Positions 4,982 through 5,518 of a DNA stretch of 5,518 bases are shown here, piece by piece. A program made the position numbers and the translations under genes. Position 1 is the stretch's first letter. Each line of letters starts with the position of its first letter. This DNA comes from Clostridia bacterium (GTDB lineage Bacteria > UBA6262 > WVXT01), in assembly GCA_030671905.1 (NCBI GenBank), contig DAOVHK010000097.1:1-5518 (forward strand), written 5' to 3'. A model generated the notes under the pieces. It did no database searches, was not told the DNA's origin, and saw nothing but the letters and a program-made list of their open reading frames with translations.

Positions 4982-5518
4982 ATGGTAAAGGTATACTATG
5001 ATAAAGATGCGGATTTGAAGCTTTTGAAAGGAAAGGAGATTGCAATCATTGGCTATGGGAGTCAGGGGCATGCCCAGAGTCAGAATTTGCGTGATAGCGG
5101 GCTAAATGTGGTGGTGGCTGAACTGGCGGGAACTGAGAATTGGAAAAAGGCAGTTAAAGATGGCTGGAAGCCAGTTTCTGCCAGCGAAGCGACAAAAAAT
5201 GCTGATTGGGTTCAGATGCTCGTTGCCGATGATGTCCAGTCCGTGGTCTATAAAAATGATGTTGCTAATAAATTGAAAAAGGGAGCGGTTCTGGGTTTTT
5301 CTCATGGGTTCAACATCCACTTTTACCAGATTATTCCCCCCGAGGATGTGGATGTAATATTAGTTGCTCCCAAAGGGCCCGGGCATCTGGTCAGGAGGAT
5401 GTATCAGGAAGGAAGAGGTACTCCCAACCTGATTGGAGTTTATCAAGACGCTTCTGGTAAGGCGAAGAAATTGGCATTAGCCTATTCTAAGGGTATAGGG
5501 GGAACTCGTGCTGGAGTA
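4982..5518 (+). CDS. ilvC: Ketol-acid reductoisomerase, N-terminal part (3' end outside window)
   Basis: The frame is open from ATG 4982 to the last base, giving the first 179 residues of a class I enzyme that is usually about 330-340. It isomerises and reduces acetolactate or acetohydroxybutyrate to the dihydroxy acids used by IlvD. The Rossmann domain starts at about residue 17 with IAIIGYGSQGHAQSQNLRDSG (20-40). Conserved FSHGFNIHF (106-114, including His108), PPEDVDVILVAPKGPGH (119-135) and YSKGIGGTRAG (168-178) follow. The loop after the second strand reads VVVAELAGTENW (43-54), where common NADPH enzymes read roughly VGLREGSKSW. The Arg and Ser that hold the 2'-phosphate are absent, and Glu47 sits at the strand end, so NADH preference is suspected. 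The metal-binding C-terminal knotted domain lies beyond the window. The large upstream gap contains the inverted-repeat element, so this gene may have its own control. Confidence 0.96.
   Translation, partial: MVKVYYDKDADLKLLKGKEIAIIGYGSQGHAQSQNLRDSGLNVVVAELAGTENWKKAVKDGWKPVSASEATKNADWVQMLVADDVQSVVYKNDVANKLKKGAVLGFSHGFNIHFYQIIPPEDVDVILVAPKGPGHLVRRMYQEGRGTPNLIGVYQDASGKAKKLALAYSKGIGGTRAGV

Noticed and set aside
1..5518. tRNA, rRNA, CRISPR array, defence or toxin genes
   Set aside because: Almost all of the window is taken up by the five ilv-related genes. The gaps contain no cloverleaf, no spaced direct-repeat array and no extra coding frame.

Overview
This window is a run of five same-strand genes for branched-chain amino acid biosynthesis. 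The order is cimA (3' part only), ilvD, ilvB, ilvN, ilvC (5' part only). All five lie on the + strand, and each internal gene start has a strong Shine-Dalgarno sequence of the GGAGG type. The gaps are short after cimA and ilvD (55 and 58 nt). They widen to 105 nt before ilvN and 256 nt before ilvC. The layout suggests one operon that continues past both ends of the window.

Together the proteins explain most of isoleucine and valine synthesis. CimA makes (R)-citramalate from pyruvate and acetyl-CoA, giving a threonine-independent source of 2-oxobutyrate once LeuCD and LeuB (not in the window) have acted. The IlvB/IlvN acetohydroxyacid synthase, IlvC reductoisomerase and IlvD dehydratase then act on both the valine and isoleucine branches. 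The final aminotransferase is not seen. IlvN keeps the ACT-domain residues linked to valine feedback. IlvD is of the E. coli-like VPGH type. IlvC has an acidic, phosphate-unfriendly cofactor loop that suggests NADH rather than NADPH use.

The source looks bacterial: it has classic Shine-Dalgarno sites, one GTG start and moderate GC. A citramalate pathway, a probably oxygen-labile type of dehydratase and a possible NADH-type reductoisomerase would fit an anaerobe. The palindrome-rich gaps resemble those I associate with uncultured candidate phyla, but the phylum cannot be fixed from this sequence.

The unusual content is between the genes. Just after the ilvN stop (4729-4915) lies a 187-bp element with 17-bp perfect terminal inverted repeats and a nested series of further pairing segments that converge on a GC-rich hairpin. 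It looks like a miniature inverted-repeat element (MITE-like), or less likely a structured RNA leader, and it accounts for the large ilvN-ilvC gap. Two short palindromes of one family (YCCCGAT, 2-nt loop, ATCGGGR) sit in the ilvB-ilvN and ilvN-ilvC gaps. A third, A/T-rich hairpin follows cimA. A fourth lies directly against the ilvN ribosome-binding site. I see no new protein system here; the enzymes are recognisable families.
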